A stretch of 64,000 nt of DNA, taken from the NCBI GenBank assembly GCA_035772735.1, contig JASDFA010000003.1, positions 129,225,001 to 129,289,000 on the forward strand, written 5' to 3'. Each line of letters opens with the position of its first letter. Position 1 is the stretch's first letter. The translations under genes and the position numbers were made by a program. The stretch is from Datura wrightii. Lineage: Eukaryota; Streptophyta; Magnoliopsida; Solanales; Solanaceae. Positions 1 through 12,420 of this stretch are shown in pieces. The notes beneath the pieces are model-generated. The model did not search any database. It was not told where the DNA came from and was given only the letters and a program-made list of their open reading frames with translations.

Positions 1-993
1 TGTTATGATTATTATGATTTAACTAGCCATGCATGTCATCCATGAATTTCTATGAGCACATGCATGTTTTGGGAGTAGTACTTAACACCAAGTAGGTTCG
101 TGGCCCAGGTTACGCATCGAATCTCAGAACTATGTGCCACCGTAGGTATGTTTGAGACCTCCTTAGTGACTGTCCCCTATGCCCTGCGGGGTCTTCATAG
201 TGATATCACGCCTTTCATGGTTGTACTCTTGGCAAGGTATGAAAGGCCTCTCGACTAGGTTTACAGGTCGGGCTCCATGTGTGCTCATATAGGGTATGTC
301 GATTATAGAAATATCCCCCTATTCCTCATTATTTTCATGCATGTTGTGATTACGTTTATTGGCTCAAGACATGTTTATGAAATGCTTTTCTCTGATGTTA
401 TGACTATGACAGGTTTATGAATTTTTTGAAAACCTTGAGCATTATGATATATTTATGATTTCAGTATTTCTGATCATGATGTCCTACTCTTTTGACTCTT
501 ATGTTTTTAAATGTTTATTTTTACTTACCTTGCATACTTGGTAAATTCCAAGTACTTACCCGCATATTTTCTATGCTGTATCATTTTATGATGCAGGGTC
601 CGATTCTCAAGCTCAGCCTCGCACCTAGCTTGCTTTTGGTGTCATTCCTCAGTTCTAGTTGGTGAGTGCTCATGTTTTGAGGTCCTTATGTTCAGACTTT
701 ATCTTTCCTTCAATTCCAGTATGTTAGCGTTAGTTGGGGTCTTGTCCCTCCAACCCATCTATTATGACTAGAGGCTTTTCAGACTCTATGTAGTAGTCAG
801 CGTTTATATGTGAATCATATATCGACATCTTTTCTATTTCATGTCATGATTTCCTTTATTTCATGATTATTATGCTAAGTCTTCTAATTCATGTGGATAG
901 TTTAGATGTATGCTCATGCCATGGGTCGACTTGGGATGTTTCAGGGCTTCTTGTCCCGTGTTTACGATCTGGGTGTACTCTTGGGTTGTGACA
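1..993 (+). repeat. 5' LTR (right half) of Tekay-like element
   Basis: Matches the last ~993 bases of the 3' LTR at 6990-7983 with scattered substitutions and small indels. It ends in TGTGACA at 993, the usual CA end, five bases before the primer-binding site. The first ~1.1 kb of this LTR lies outside the window, so the target-site duplication cannot be checked. Confidence 0.9.
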
Positions 994-998
994 AAACT

Positions 999-1012
999 TG
1001 GTATCATAGCCA
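999..1012 (+). promoter_or_regulatory. tRNA-Met primer-binding site
   Basis: TGGTATCATAGCCA, five bases after the LTR end. It differs by one base from the common plant initiator tRNA-Met site TGGTATCAGAGC. It primes minus-strand DNA synthesis in this element class. Confidence 0.85.
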
Positions 1013-1203
1013 TAGGTTTGAAGTGTCCTAGGGAGTTTGAAGGCCGCGTTAAGTAGAGTATTTTTCATGGGTGTGAAGCACGCCACACCTATGACGAAGA
1101 GGCTACTAGGCATTTAGGAAATGTTCCCATCTTTCATGATCTATGTCGTGCGGTGAAAGTCTTTCCATCCTTCTAATTCTTGCTATTCATGTTTACAGAA
1201 ATC

Positions 1204-2352
1204 ATGCCTTCACGCTGAGTGAATGTCCGAAGAAATGGAAATGGCAATGATTGTGAGAGAGAAAATGGTGATGGGCATAAGCCAGCCCCACCACTTCATA
1301 AGGAGCACGCACCAGAGCCAGCTATCCATGCTGAGTTTAGGGCAACGATTCAGATGCTGGCACAAGCCATGGCTGCCTAGGTTTATCAGCAGAAAGTGTC
1401 GCATTACCCTTAGATGGAAATGCGGTGGCAGCAAGGGTGAGGGATTTCTTGAGGATGAACCCTCTTGACTTCACGGGTTCTAAGGTGGAAGAGGATCCAC
1501 ATGAGTTTATCGAGGAGATCTTGAAGGTCACCCAGGTTATGGGGGTGGAAAATAGGGAGTGTGTGGATTTGGCAACATATTAGCTCAAGGGGGTCGTTCA
1601 TATATGGTACAAGAAATAGAGAGATGGCAGGGCAACAGGAGCGGGCCATATCAGTTGGGACGAGTTCCACATAGCCTTCCTTGATAGGTTTTTCCCTCGG
1701 GAGATGAAGGAGTTTAAGGTAACAGAGTTTATCAATCTCAATAAGGGGAAGATGACAGTGTTAGAGTATTCACTTGAGTTCACTCGCTTGTCAAAGTATG
1801 CCCTGGAGTTAGTGGTGGACCAGAGGGCGCGAGTGATCAGATTTGTGCACGGAGTAGCCGAGTATCTGGAATAAGATTGCAGGATAGCCATGCTTCACCA
1901 GGATATAAACTATCCTTGTATAATCCTTTATGTCCAGCAGATGGAGCATCCCATATGAGGGAGAGAGAGGCTAAGAGGGCCAAAACTGATAGCTACAGGT
2001 TCTTTCAACCGAGGCCAGGAGGTGGGCCTCACCCGCAGTCTCAGCACAGATCTACTACACCAGCACCATCTTCAGCTAGTACCCCATCCAGGTCTTGAGA
2101 TGATCAGAGGAGCAGGGCCTCAGGTTCAAGGGGTCAGAGTAGCATGCACACAAAGTGTACCTTCCAATGTTGTGCTAGTTGTGGCAAGAATGTCCCAAGG
2201 AGGTTTGGTGGGCTCAGATGCTTGTTTCAGGTGTGGCAGGCCCAGACACAGACTCAGGATTGCCCCGCAGCCAGATCAGGGGGTGGTGGAGCCCATACCC
2301 CAGCTGCTAGTTCAGCAGCTCCAATGACAAGTCCTCCTCAGCAGGTGCTTTG
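1204..2352 (+). pseudogene. decayed gag of Tekay-like element
   Basis: Remains of the capsid/nucleocapsid gene. Reading different frames in turn gives a gag core around 1440-1870 (sequence like DFLRMNPLDFTGSK, then WDEFHIAFLDRFFP). A nucleocapsid zinc-knuckle remnant lies near 2220-2265, where CFRCG.P.H is followed by a frame change instead of the last cysteine. At least two frameshifts and several stops (for example at 1216-1218) break the gene. The region 1013-1203 before it is untranslated leader. Confidence 0.75.
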
Positions 2353-3027
2353 ACTAGTTCAGCTGGCGGCAAGCGCCAAAATCGGTTTTATGCACTTGCC
2401 TCTCGACAGGAGCAGGAGACTTCTCCCGATGTGGTCATGGGTATGTTGCGAGTCTTTCATATTGATGCTTATTCTTTGTTAGATTCGGGAGCTACATTGT
2501 CTTTTGTGACACCTTACATTGCTAGTAGCTTTGGAGTTAGCCCTGAAATTCTGTCAGAACTGTTCTCTATCTCTACTCCGGTTGGTGATTCAGTTGTAGC
2601 TAGGCGGTTATATAGAGGTTGCCCCATTAAAGTGTTGCATAACGTCACCTTCGCAGACTTAGTAGAATTAGCTATGATTGAGTTTGATATTATTCTGGGC
2701 ATGGATTGGTTGTTTGCATGTTATGCTTATTTTCACTGTAGAACCCGAGCGGTGGAGTTTCGTTTTCCGGGTGAGCCAGCTTTAGGATGGAGGGGTAGTT
2801 CAGCAGTACCCATAGGATTCTTTATCTCTTATCTCAAGGCCATGAAAATGATTTCTAAGGGTTGTATTTACCAGCTGGTAAGGGTTAAGGACACGACGTC
2901 CCAGACCCCGACCATTCAGTCAGTCCCCATGGTATGTGAGTATCCTGAGGTATTTCTAGATGACTTACCAAGTGTTCCTCCAGAGAGGGAGATTGATTTT
3001 GGGATTGATATTTTGCCCGACACTTAG
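2350..3027 (+). pseudogene. aspartic protease segment of gag-pol
   Basis: Open for 225 codons. The active-site motif is LLDSGATLSFV (DSGA at 2482-2493) and the second signature IILGMDWL lies near residues 115-122, as expected for a retroviral-type aspartic protease that cuts the polyprotein. The frame continues into the linker before RT (EYPEVFLDDLPSVPPERE) and is closed by TAG at 3025-3027, after which the RT frame continues. It is a fragment of a larger gag-pol ORF, not a stand-alone gene. Confidence 0.85.
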
Positions 3028-4257
3028 CCCATAATGATTTCTCCCTACAGAATGGCTCTAGCCGAGCTAAAAGAGTTAAAGGATCAGTTGAAGGATTTGC
3101 TAGATAAGGGCTTCATTATACTGATCAAGTCCCCATGGGGTGCACCAGCGTTGTTCGTCCGGAAGAAAGATAGTTCTCTTCGGATGTGTATTGACTAACC
3201 AATGCTCCTGCAGCTTTATTGACCTGATGAATAGAGTGTTCAAGCAATATCTGGACCATTTCATGATTATGTTCATTGATGACATCCTTATATACTCTAG
3301 AAGCGAGGAGGAGCATGCAACTTATTTGAGAGTAGTCCTTCAGACCCTCAAGGATCGTCAGTTATATGCAAAGTTTAGCAAGTGTGAATTTTGGCTAGAC
3401 TCGGTGGCATTTCTGGGCCATGTGGTGTCGAGTGAGGGCATAAGGATGGATTCTCAGGAAATCGAAGCGGTGAAGAATTGGCCTAGACAGGTGAATCCTT
3501 CAGAAATCAGAGTTTCTTGGGCCTAGAAGGCTATTACCGAAGGTTTGTGGAGGGATTTTCATCAATTGCAGCCCCATTGACCAGGTTGACTCAGAAAAAG
3601 GTTAAGTTTCAGTGGTTAGAGTCATGTGAGAAGAGTTTCCAAGAATGGAAGACCCGACTAACCTCAGCACCTATATTGACCCTACCCGAGGGTACATATG
3701 GATTCGTAGTATATTGTGATGCTTCCAAGGTTGTACTGGGATGTGTATTGATGTAGCGTGGGAAAGTTATAACATATGCCTCTAGACAGCTGAATATCCA
3801 TTAGAAGAACTACCCGACCCATGACCTCGAGTTGGCCGTGGTGGTATTCACTTTGAAGATATAGAGACACTACTTGTATGGGGTTCACGTAGAAGTATTC
3901 ACGGACCACAAGAGTTTGCAATATGTGTTCATGCAGAAGCATCTCAATCTTTGGCAACGGAGGTGGTTGAAGCTACTTAAGGACTATGACATGAGTGTCC
4001 TTTACCACACGGGAAAGGATAATATGGTTGTGGATGCACATAGTAGGCTCTCTATGGAGATTTTGTCCCACGTGGATGAGAGAAAGAAGGAGTTGGTGAA
4101 GGATGTCCACCAACTTGCAAGATTTGTAATTAGATTGATCGACTCGACTGATGGCGGCATTTTTGTGCAAAATGGGTTAGAATCGTCTTTGGTGGTCGAT
4201 ATCAAATCTAAGAAAGATGAGGATCCGACTTTGAGGAAGCTGAAGGAAGCAGTGTAG
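3028..4257 (+). pseudogene. reverse transcriptase (internally deleted) and RNase H
   Basis: The RT start (PYRMALAELKELKDQL, then SPWGAPALFVRKKD) is followed near 3192-3212 by an abrupt jump to the region just before the catalytic motif. By comparison with the family about 70 codons are missing, including the segment with the first catalytic aspartate. FIDD is present at 3272-3283. RNase H follows: the VVYCDAS motif near 3710, a TAG at 3754-3756, then TDHKSLQYVF near 3901-3930 and a GKDNMVVDAHSR ending. Further stops occur. No active enzyme could be made. Confidence 0.85.
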
Positions 4258-5289
4258 AGTCAAAGTGTGGAGGTTTTCTCCCAAGGGGGACGATACCAGG
4301 GTGGACTATGTGTTTCGGACGTGGATAATTTGGGGGTTAGGATATTACATGAGGCACATGGTACCATATATTCTATCCATCTGGGATCCACGAAGATGTA
4401 TCGGGGCTTGCGAGAAATATATTGATGGGATGGTATGAATAAGGATATTGTAGAATTCATAGCCCATTGTCCAAACTATCAGCAGGTGAAAGTCGAGCAT
4501 CAAAGGCCGAGAGGTGTACTTCAGGATATCAACATTCCCACATGGAAGTGGGAAGAGATTATTATGGACTTTATAACAGGTTTTCCCCGCACTAGGAGAC
4601 ATTATAACTCCATTTGGATTGTTGTGGACAGGTTAACCAAGGCTGCACAGTTTCTACCGATCAAGACCACGGATTCAGCAAATGATTATGCCAAGTTGTA
4701 TATTCAGGAGTTGGTTCGACTTCACGGAGTGCCCTTGTCTATTATTTCAGACCGAGGTACTCAGTTTACCTTTCAGTTTTAGCTGTATTCTCAGAAAGGA
4801 CTTGGGACTCAAGTCAAGCTCAGCACAGCCTTTCATCTGCAAACAGATGGCCAAGTCGAGCGAACAATCCAGACTCTTGAGGACATTTTGAGGGCATGTG
4901 TTATGTATTTTAAAGGTAGTTGGGATGACAATTTGCCCTTAACCGAGTTTTCGTATAATAACAGCTATCACTCTAGTATCCTAATGGCACTATTCGAGGC
5001 TCTTTACGAGCGAAGGTGTAGATCGCCCATCGGATGGTTTGAGGTTGGCGAGGCAGCCATGATAGGAGCTGATTTGGTTCATGAGGTGATGGTAAAGGTG
5101 CAGTTGATAAGGGACAGGCTAAAGACCGCTCAGACCCATCAGAAATCATATGCTGACATGAGGAGAAGAGATTTGGAGTTTGATGTAGACGACTGGGTAT
5201 TTTTAAAGGTATCTCCCATGAAGGGAGTCATGCGGTTCAGAAGGAAAGGAAACTCAGTACCCGCTATGTTGGCTCCTACTGGGTTTTGA
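4258..5289 (+). pseudogene. integrase, zinc-binding and catalytic core
   Basis: Integrase inserts the cDNA into the host chromosome. The N-terminal HHCC region is at about 4345-4490; the last cysteine appears changed to tyrosine (HCPNYQQVK where the family usually has C-x2-C). The core has MDFITG (first Asp, ~4565), SDRGTQFT (second Asp, ~4749) and QVERTIQTLED (Glu, ~4853), so the D,D-35-E residues are recognisable, but over several frames. Stops at 4423-4425 and 4780-4782 and frame changes interrupt it. The C-terminal GPY/F-like part is broken by a frameshift near 5250. Confidence 0.82.
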
Positions 5290-5621
5290 GGAGAGTTGGT
5301 AAAGCGGCGTATGAGTTGGACTTGCCCTCGGAGTTATCTTCTGTTCACCCTGTGTTTCATGTGTCAGTTTTGAAGAAGTACTTGGGCGATACAACTTTAG
5401 TAGTCCCAGTGGATAGCATTGGTGTAAAGGATAGCCTCAACTATGAAGAAATTCTGGTGAAAATCCTGGACCGTTAGGTTCGGAGGCTGAGGAACAAAGA
5501 AGTAGCTTCAGTTAAAGTATTATGGAGAAATCAGCATGTTGAAGGAGCTCTGTGGGAAGCCGAAGCGGATATGATGGCTACATACCCACACCTGTTCTCT
5601 ACTAGCTCAGTTTTAGTTTGA
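5286..5621 (+). pseudogene. integrase C-terminus with chromodomain-like end
   Basis: Contains AAYELDLP, VHPVFHVSVLKK and, after an in-frame TAG at 5476-5478, a chromodomain-like segment (VKVLWRNQHVEGA, then WEAEADMM), ending at TGA 5619-5621. In chromoviruses this part tethers integrase to chromatin. The same segment occurs on the minus strand at 61843-62037, showing that the element at the right end of the window is a relative. Confidence 0.8.
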
Positions 5622-5854
5622 GGTATCAGTTTCTACCCTAAACCTCTAATTAGTTTTCATGTTCCGTTCGTGAGTACAAGTTTTGTTTTATGATGTGGTA
5701 AATGTATGAGATGTCTAAATTCAGTTTAGTTATGTAGTTCATTTCGGAGTTAGTCAATCCGTCAGTTTTTTAGCTTAAATAATCAGTAGTTGCACATGAT
5801 GATTGCTTGTTTATGAGTTTTCTGCATGTTTCTAACATTTGAGGACGAATGTTC

Positions 5855-5869
5855 CCAAGGGGGAGATAT
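5855..5869 (+). promoter_or_regulatory. polypurine tract before 3' LTR
   Basis: CCAAGGGGGAGATAT directly precedes the LTR start TGTTACACC at 5870. It is the expected plus-strand primer. 5622-5854 is untranslated sequence with no recognisable gene. Confidence 0.8.
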
Positions 5870-7983
5870 TGTTACACCGCAGGAACCCAAGGATCAGACC
5901 CGGGAGTCAAAACGAAGAAAAACTGAAAATTCACATTAGGTTGCAGGATGACTCGTGAGGTGGGTCGTGAGGAGTGACCACGAGTCGTGATGTGACTCGT
6001 AGTCAGCAGGCTGGGATAGCTCAGGTTGAGGAGGCCACGGTCCTGACCACGAGTCGTGGTCAGACCTCACGACTCGTGAGGTTACCCGTGGTCTGCATTG
6101 GAGGGTCGATCAAGGCTTTGAGGTAGTAGGGGTCACGGGTGGTGACCAAGAGTCGTGGTCAGCCACCATGATTCGTGGTTTCCCCCTGAGTGTTTTGGGC
6201 AGTGGACTTCACGGGTCCTGGCCACGAGTCGTGCCCCTTGGCAACGACTCATGAGGTCCCTCGTTAGGGGCCCTAGCAGTGTTTTTCCTGCATTTTAATA
6301 AGGGGTATTTTTGTAATTTCTAAGTTCCTAAGGCCTAAATTACGTCGTTTTAAGCTCTAAATAGGGTCTTTTAAGGGGGATTAGTTCATGTTAGACCTTA
6401 TTCGTGCATGCAAGAGTTAGAGGGGAGATTGTAGGTTGATTCAAGGTTTCCTTCTTCAAGTTCTACCAATTTAATCTTGGGCTTTTAAAGGAAGATTAGA
6501 AATCAGTTTTCCCAGGTATGTGGGGTTTTCAATGGGTGGTTTGTTCCCCTCCCATGCCCAAATTCTCCCTAATGAATGGTTATGATTTACTAAATTCTTG
6601 TGGGTCTTAACCCAATTGCATGATTCTTCCAAAATCGATATGAATACTTTGTAGCATGTCAAAATTATGGATTCCGAGTCATTGGGCAGTTTTATTTGTT
6701 CTACCTAATGTTTTGACGATCTAAAGTTTAAAATCATAAGTGCCCAATCATGTGTTTTCTATTGAAGTTCATAAATATGGTGATGCTTCATGTATGATAT
6801 GCATTCTTTCGGATTTTAAGCATGTTTTCAATTACCCATGTTAATATGACTATGCTTACTATAAATTCAAGTATTTCAAGTATGTATGAGTATTGGGCTA
6901 TGCCCACATGTTAAGTATGATTTATGAATTATAATTTTTGGCCGACTCACGGGCCCGATCCCATGGCTAGTCTTACGAATTTACAAGCATGTTATGATTA
7001 TCATGATTTAACTAGCCGTGCATGTTATGCATGAATTTCTATGAGCACATGCATGTTTTGGGAGTAGTACTTAACACCGAGTAGGTTCAGGGCCCAAGTT
7101 ACGCATCGAATCTCAGAACTACGTGCCACCATAGGTATGTTTGGGACCTCCCCAGTGACTGTCCCCTATGCCCTACGGGGTCTTCATGAGTGATATCAAG
7201 CCTTTCATGGTTCTACCCTTAGAAATGTATGAACGGCCTCCCGACTAGGTTTACAGGTTGGGTTCCATGTGTGCTCATATGGGGTATGTCGGTTATAGAA
7301 ATCTCCCACTGTTCCTCATTGGTTTTATGCATGTTATGATTACGTTTCTTGGCTTAAGACATGTTTATGAAATTCTTTTCTCTCAAGTTATGACTATGAC
7401 AGGTTTATGAATGTTTACAAAATCTTGAGCCTTATGATATATTTATGATTTTAGTATTTATGATCATGATGTCCTACTCTTATGACTCTTATGTTTTTAA
7501 ATGTTGATTTTTACTTACCTTGCATACTCAGTACATTCTAAGTACTTACCCATATATTTTCTATGTTGTATCATTTTATAATACAGGATCCGGTTCTCAG
7601 GCTCAGTCTTGCACGTAGATTGCTTCCGGTATCATCCCTCAGTTCTACTTTGTGAGTCCTCATGTTTCGAGGGCCTTGTGTTCAGACTTTTTCTTTCCTT
7701 CAATTCCAGTATGTTAGGGTTAGTTGGGGTCTTGTCCCTCCAACCCATCTATTATGACTAGAGGTTTTTCAGACTATATGTAGTAGTCAGCGTTTATATG
7801 TGAATCTTGTATCGTCCTCTTTTTTATTTCATGTCCTGAATTCCTTTATTTCGTGATTATTATGTTAAGTCTTCCGGTTCATGTGGATCGTTTAGATGTT
7901 TGCTCATGCCATGGGTTGACTTGGGTTCTTTCGTAGCTCCTTGTCCCGTGTTTACGATCTTTGTGTACTCTCGGATTGTGATA
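5870..7983 (+). repeat. 3' LTR of Tekay-like element
   Basis: 2114 bp, starting TGTTACACC right after the polypurine tract and ending TGTGATA (5' LTR ends TGTGACA, one transition). Its right part repeats 1-993. The U3 part carries a cluster of short palindromes at 5945-6260. No gene is present. Confidence 0.9.
5945..6260. repeat. palindrome cluster in LTR (ACGAGTCGTG type)
   Basis: At least six imperfect copies of a short palindrome built on CACGAGTCGTG / CACGACTCGTGAG, in both orientations, over ~315 bp, in otherwise AT-rich LTR sequence. Neighbouring copies can pair to form hairpins. Function unknown; possibly promoter or RNA-structure related. Confidence 0.8.
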
Positions 7984-10023
7984 GGCTACCGTGGCCAACA
8001 TCGAGGCTTGATGGTGATGGTGACAACCCATTAGCTTAGTGACGGATCATCGCGTGTTATGTCGGGTTTAAGCCACACGTCCTGGGTGTGACGGTTGGTT
8101 TGACGGACCATCGTGGGAGTGATGGCTCGTTACTTCCACCGTCGCTTAGGCCAGTCAGGACCCTCTTTTCTGGATAAGGGTGGTGAAGAGATTGATTGAC
8201 TGTTAGGCATGTGACGGCCTGTCATGAGTACCGTCGGGACGTCCAGTTATTGAATTTTGACACGATTTCCAGGATCAATTTTGTAATCTCCCAAGTTACT
8301 ATTCCTTAAAGTGATGTTGTTTGGGATCTTTAATGAGTGGTTTAGGAGGGTTTAACCTAGAATAAGCTATTGTGTTTTTATTCATGCTTTGAATTCAAAT
8401 TCTCTCCCAAGATCAAGCTAGAGTTCTTCCTCAATTTATTCCCTAATTCTCTTGGGCTTTTGGTCAAGACCAGCATAGCAATCAGATTTCCCTAGTATGT
8501 AGGGCCATGAATGGGTTATTTCTTTCACCCTCATGCCCTTCCTCCCCAATCCATGAATTCAAGTTTCTAATCAAGAGTATTGATATCTAGGGTTTTTACC
8601 ACAACTCATACAATTATCTATGTTATGTCTATGAGTCCAATTCCTTCAAGTTTCTATTAATGATTTAAGACTAATGCGCAGATTTTACACTCAATTTGGC
8701 TATCGCTTTATGGTTTCAAGTTTTATGAAAATTATGACCTACCATGCATGTATTATGAATTTTAGCTTATGAGTCTATAATTCAAGTATGATGAAGTAAA
8801 TTATGATTATGTTTATGCATGATTTTCACAAGAATCCTTCATGAATTTATGGGTTTTTGAGTATTATGACTTTCTCAAGTATGCATGACTTTTATGAATA
8901 TCAAGTTTATGATCGTCGCTGACTCACGGGCCTCTTTTATGGCTAGTTCATGTATCTCAAGCACGATATGAATTTTATGAATTAAACTAGCCCATGTATT
9001 TCAAGTATGTTTCATGATTATGATATAAGAACTATATATGTTATGGGAGTAGTATTTAACACCGAGTAGGTCGGGGTTCGAGCGCACCCAGGTCTCAGAA
9101 CTACGTGCCAACGTAGCCATGATGGGGTCCTCCAAGAGAGTGTTCCCCATTCCTGTATGGGGACCCATGAGTAATATCTTACCCTTTTTCATGGTTCTAC
9201 TCTGGGCAAGGTACGAACATCCTCCCAACTAGGGATTTACAGGTCGAACTCCTTGTATGCGCACGTGGGGTATGTCGGTTATAAGAATCTCCTACTGTTC
9301 CTCCTGTTTTCAGTTAATCATGCTCATGACTCATGATATTATGATATATAGTATACTAACCCATTGATTAGTATTTTGATCTTTCACTTATGATTTCAGG
9401 TATGACAAGTCATATGATTTCTATTTGTAAATCTTGGGTCATTATGTTCGGATTATGATTAATACCTTATGATGATATATACTTTGGATATATGGTTTTT
9501 GGCATGTTGTCCGTACTCTCATGATCCATTTTGATTTATATTCATGATTTCAACTAACGTTTTACTAGCATGTTTTATTTACCTTACATTCTCAGTACAT
9601 ATAAAGTACTGATTGCATACTCTTTCTCATATCGTCTCACGATATAGGTTTAGGTGAACCCACTAACCCTCACCGATAGCTTTCTCCCTATTAGTCCAGT
9701 TCAGCTCCTGTTTGGGTGAGTCCTCATCTTCCAAGGACATTCATTTAGTAATGTTAAGTATGTCACTTCAGTTTTAGACATGGAGTTTGTCCCTGCATCT
9801 CATCAGATAGTAGAGGCTTTTCAAATATAGACTTAGCATGTCCGACTTTCTGATTTAGCATTGCGATATTACTACTTTCATATATGCTTTTTGACATTCA
9901 AATATTCCTCTTATTCATGATTATGCTCTTAAGTCATGGTATGTATGTACAATGAGTTAGCCTGGGACCGTTCGTGGTTCTAGGTCCCATATCTCGATCC
10001 AGGTTCCCTACTCGGATCGTGAC
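7984..10023 (+). repeat. related Tekay-like LTR lacking its 5' end
   Basis: Diverged homologue of the preceding LTR: the same succession of motifs (GTATGTAGGGCCATGAATGGG near 8496, the AACACCGAGTAGG block near 9059, CTCAGTACAT near 9589), ending CGGATCGTGACA at 10023. It has its own palindrome-rich part at ~8030-8240 (GACGGACCATCG type). No tRNA-Met primer site follows, so it is a 3' or solo LTR. The missing start and the abutment to 7983 fit insertion of the upstream element into this older LTR. No gene within. Confidence 0.75.
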
Positions 10024-10604
10024 ATTCAGCTTATAGATCACCCTCTTGAGAAGTATTTTGTCTTTAAGAATAGAGCTATGCAGCTAGCTAATGAAAAGAA
10101 CATTGCCTTGATAATAAAAAGACAAGTCCTAATCAAATATCTATCACTTTTGGCTCTATTGGTCCGGTCCAGATATGTAGCTTTGAAGAGCAGAAAGAAG
10201 AAGGGCCACTAGAGCAAGATTAAATCCAAGTTGATGAAGCCAATGAAGAAGGTTAACTTCTGGTGACTAAGCGAAGACGTTACAGAACAAGTCAACAAAA
10301 ATAATCATCTAAACAACTAACTAGGAATGAAATGGAGAAAAGACTTAGGAAGCAAAAACCAGTTGAGTATTTGAAGAAGGCAAAAGTAGAGGTGTAGTAC
10401 CTCCAAAAACTATGACTTCCTGTGACTTTGGAGGAATTCTTACCAAGTGGGTTCTGCACCAAGATTGTTCAAAACAACACCAAGGCATCATGCTTAAATA
10501 TCAATGAAGAAGCAAAGAATGAAAGTTTATTAACATTGTCTTCATCATCATCGGAAAAGCTTTCTGAGTCCTCTTTTAAGAAGTACACACATATCATACA
10601 AAAA

Positions 10605-11257
10605 TCACATTCATAGATGACGATCTTCCAGACGATCATCCTTTATATGTGGTTAGTCACACGCCCGAGAAAAGGATAAACAAAATCTTAATAGATGACG
10701 GGTCCAAAGTTAATTCTTCCTATTTGCTCTACGAAGGAGCTTGACATCTCAATTAAAGAACATTATGAAAGTCACTTGGGGATTCAATCAAGGGGGTAAA
10801 GGGCCATAAGCTCTATCAAGTTAGAGATCAACATCAAAGATTTGCAATCAAGGGCAAGAATACACATGAACAACATAAAAACTTCATACAATATGTTGCT
10901 TGGAAGGCCTTGGATACACGAGAATAAATTTGTACAATCCTCCTACTATAATATCGAAGGAAGAGTAAAAAACAAGATAGTTGCTAATAATAAGCCATTA
11001 ATGAAGCTGAGATACACTTAGTCGATACGAAGTTCTACTTGAAGAACCACATTGTGAAGGAAGTAAAAGTGAAAAGTGTCACAACGGTGAAGAGTAATAA
11101 CCCTGCAACTAAAAGAGCTAAGGTGGATATTGAAAAAGTCAAAGTTGGTATTGAGGAGCCACACTCCATTTTGAATAATGGGGACATCGCATCTTTAAAA
11201 AGGAAGATAAATCCTGTGCTTCGCTATGTTCCAAAGATGAAGAAAAAAGAAGGTTAA
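10605..11257 (+). pseudogene. Tat-type aspartic protease region
   Basis: Reading across frames gives a protease-like active site ILIDDGSKVN near 10688-10720, with DDGS in place of the usual D-S/T-G-A. A YNMLLGRPWIHENK stretch follows at about 10889-10930, which in Tat elements ends the protease domain. Stops and frame changes are frequent. The preceding 10024-10604 holds only short gag-like lysine-rich fragments that I cannot assign firmly. Confidence 0.6.
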
Positions 11258-11560
11258 TCATTCAACCCCTAAGGAAATGCAATAAATGGGCTAACTTTTT
11301 CTATCTGTTGGATTGACGCTATCAACTTATCCTAAAAGCTACATGGAGATTATATGGCTCAGAACTTTCCACAAAATGTGGCACTCCCTATGAAGTGCAC
11401 AAATGAAGGTTTTGATCCAAATGTCTACAAGTTATTTTCAAAGAATGGATACAACTTCCATGAACCATCAAAGTTAGAGAAACTCCCATTTAAAGTTGTC
11501 ATCATGAAATCATGTAAGGATTTAAGATATAAGTAATTTCCACTGAATCACATCTCCATA

Positions 11561-12420
11561 ATGAGAGAAACTACTAATTATATCATTATAAATAATGGTT
11601 TTCATCATATTAAGCAGGCCCAGAGATGCTTTAGACCGGACTTTGTTCCATTGATTGAAAATGAAGTCAACAAACTCATTGAAGTTGAATTTATCCGTGA
11701 TGTTAAATACGCCACATGGATTTCAATTATTGTTCTCGGGAGGAAGAAGAATGACTAAATATGAGTTAGTATTAACTTTAGGGATCTCAATAATGTGTGT
11801 CCTAAGGATGAGTTTCTGATCCCCATCCTAGAGTTGATGGTTGATGCTACCACCGGATGCGAGGCAATGTCTTTCATGGATGGTTCATAGGGTTATAACC
11901 AGATCTGTATAGCACCATAGAATGAATAGCTCATTACATTTCGTATACTAAGGGTAGTTATTGCTACAAGGTGATGACTTTTGGTTTGAAAAATATTGGT
12001 GCCACATATCAAAAAGCAATGCAAAATATCATTGATGACTTGCTCTATAAAAATGTTAAATGTTATGTTGATGACTTGGTGGTGAAGTCAAAAAAGAGGG
12101 GAGACCATATGCAAAACTTGAGAATGGTGTTTGAGCTGCTCTAAAGATATCAACTCAGAATAAACCCATTATGATGCACCTTTGGAGTTACTTCTGAAAT
12201 GTTTCTTGGTTTCATTGTGCGATATTGGGGAGTTGAAATTGACCAAGCTAAAGTTGGTGCAATTTTATAAATGCTGGAGCCTCAAAATATTCATGAACTA
12301 AAAAGCCTTCAAGAAAAGCTAGCATATCTTAGCGGATTCATCTAGAACCTAGCTGGAAGATGCCAACCATTCAGTCATCTCATGAAGAAGGATGTTTTTT
12401 TAATGGGACCAAGCTTGTGG
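11561..12420 (+). pseudogene. Tat-type reverse transcriptase
   Basis: Begins with VNKLIEVEFIRDVKYATWIS (about 11670-11730), followed after an in-frame stop by a RDLNNVCPKDEF stretch (~11785), FMDGS.GYNQ (~11875) and the catalytic YVDDLVVKSKK at about 12064-12096. LAGRCQPFSHLMKK (~12350) marks the passage to RNase H. Several TAA/TAG codons interrupt the frame, so it is inactive. Confidence 0.78.

Larger units (their letters stand above)
1..7983 (+). mobile_element. Tekay-like Ty3/gypsy retrotransposon, 5' end outside window
   Basis: LTR retrotransposon with the order LTR, tRNA-Met primer site, gag, protease, RT, RNase H, integrase, chromodomain-like end, polypurine tract, LTR. This order and the C-terminal chromodomain-like segment indicate a chromovirus, most like Tekay/Del. 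Bases 1-993 align with 6990-7983, so the 5' LTR is cut by the window edge. All coding parts carry stops or frameshifts and the RT has lost its central part, so the copy cannot move by itself. Lineage is from protein motifs read by eye. Confidence 0.88.
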
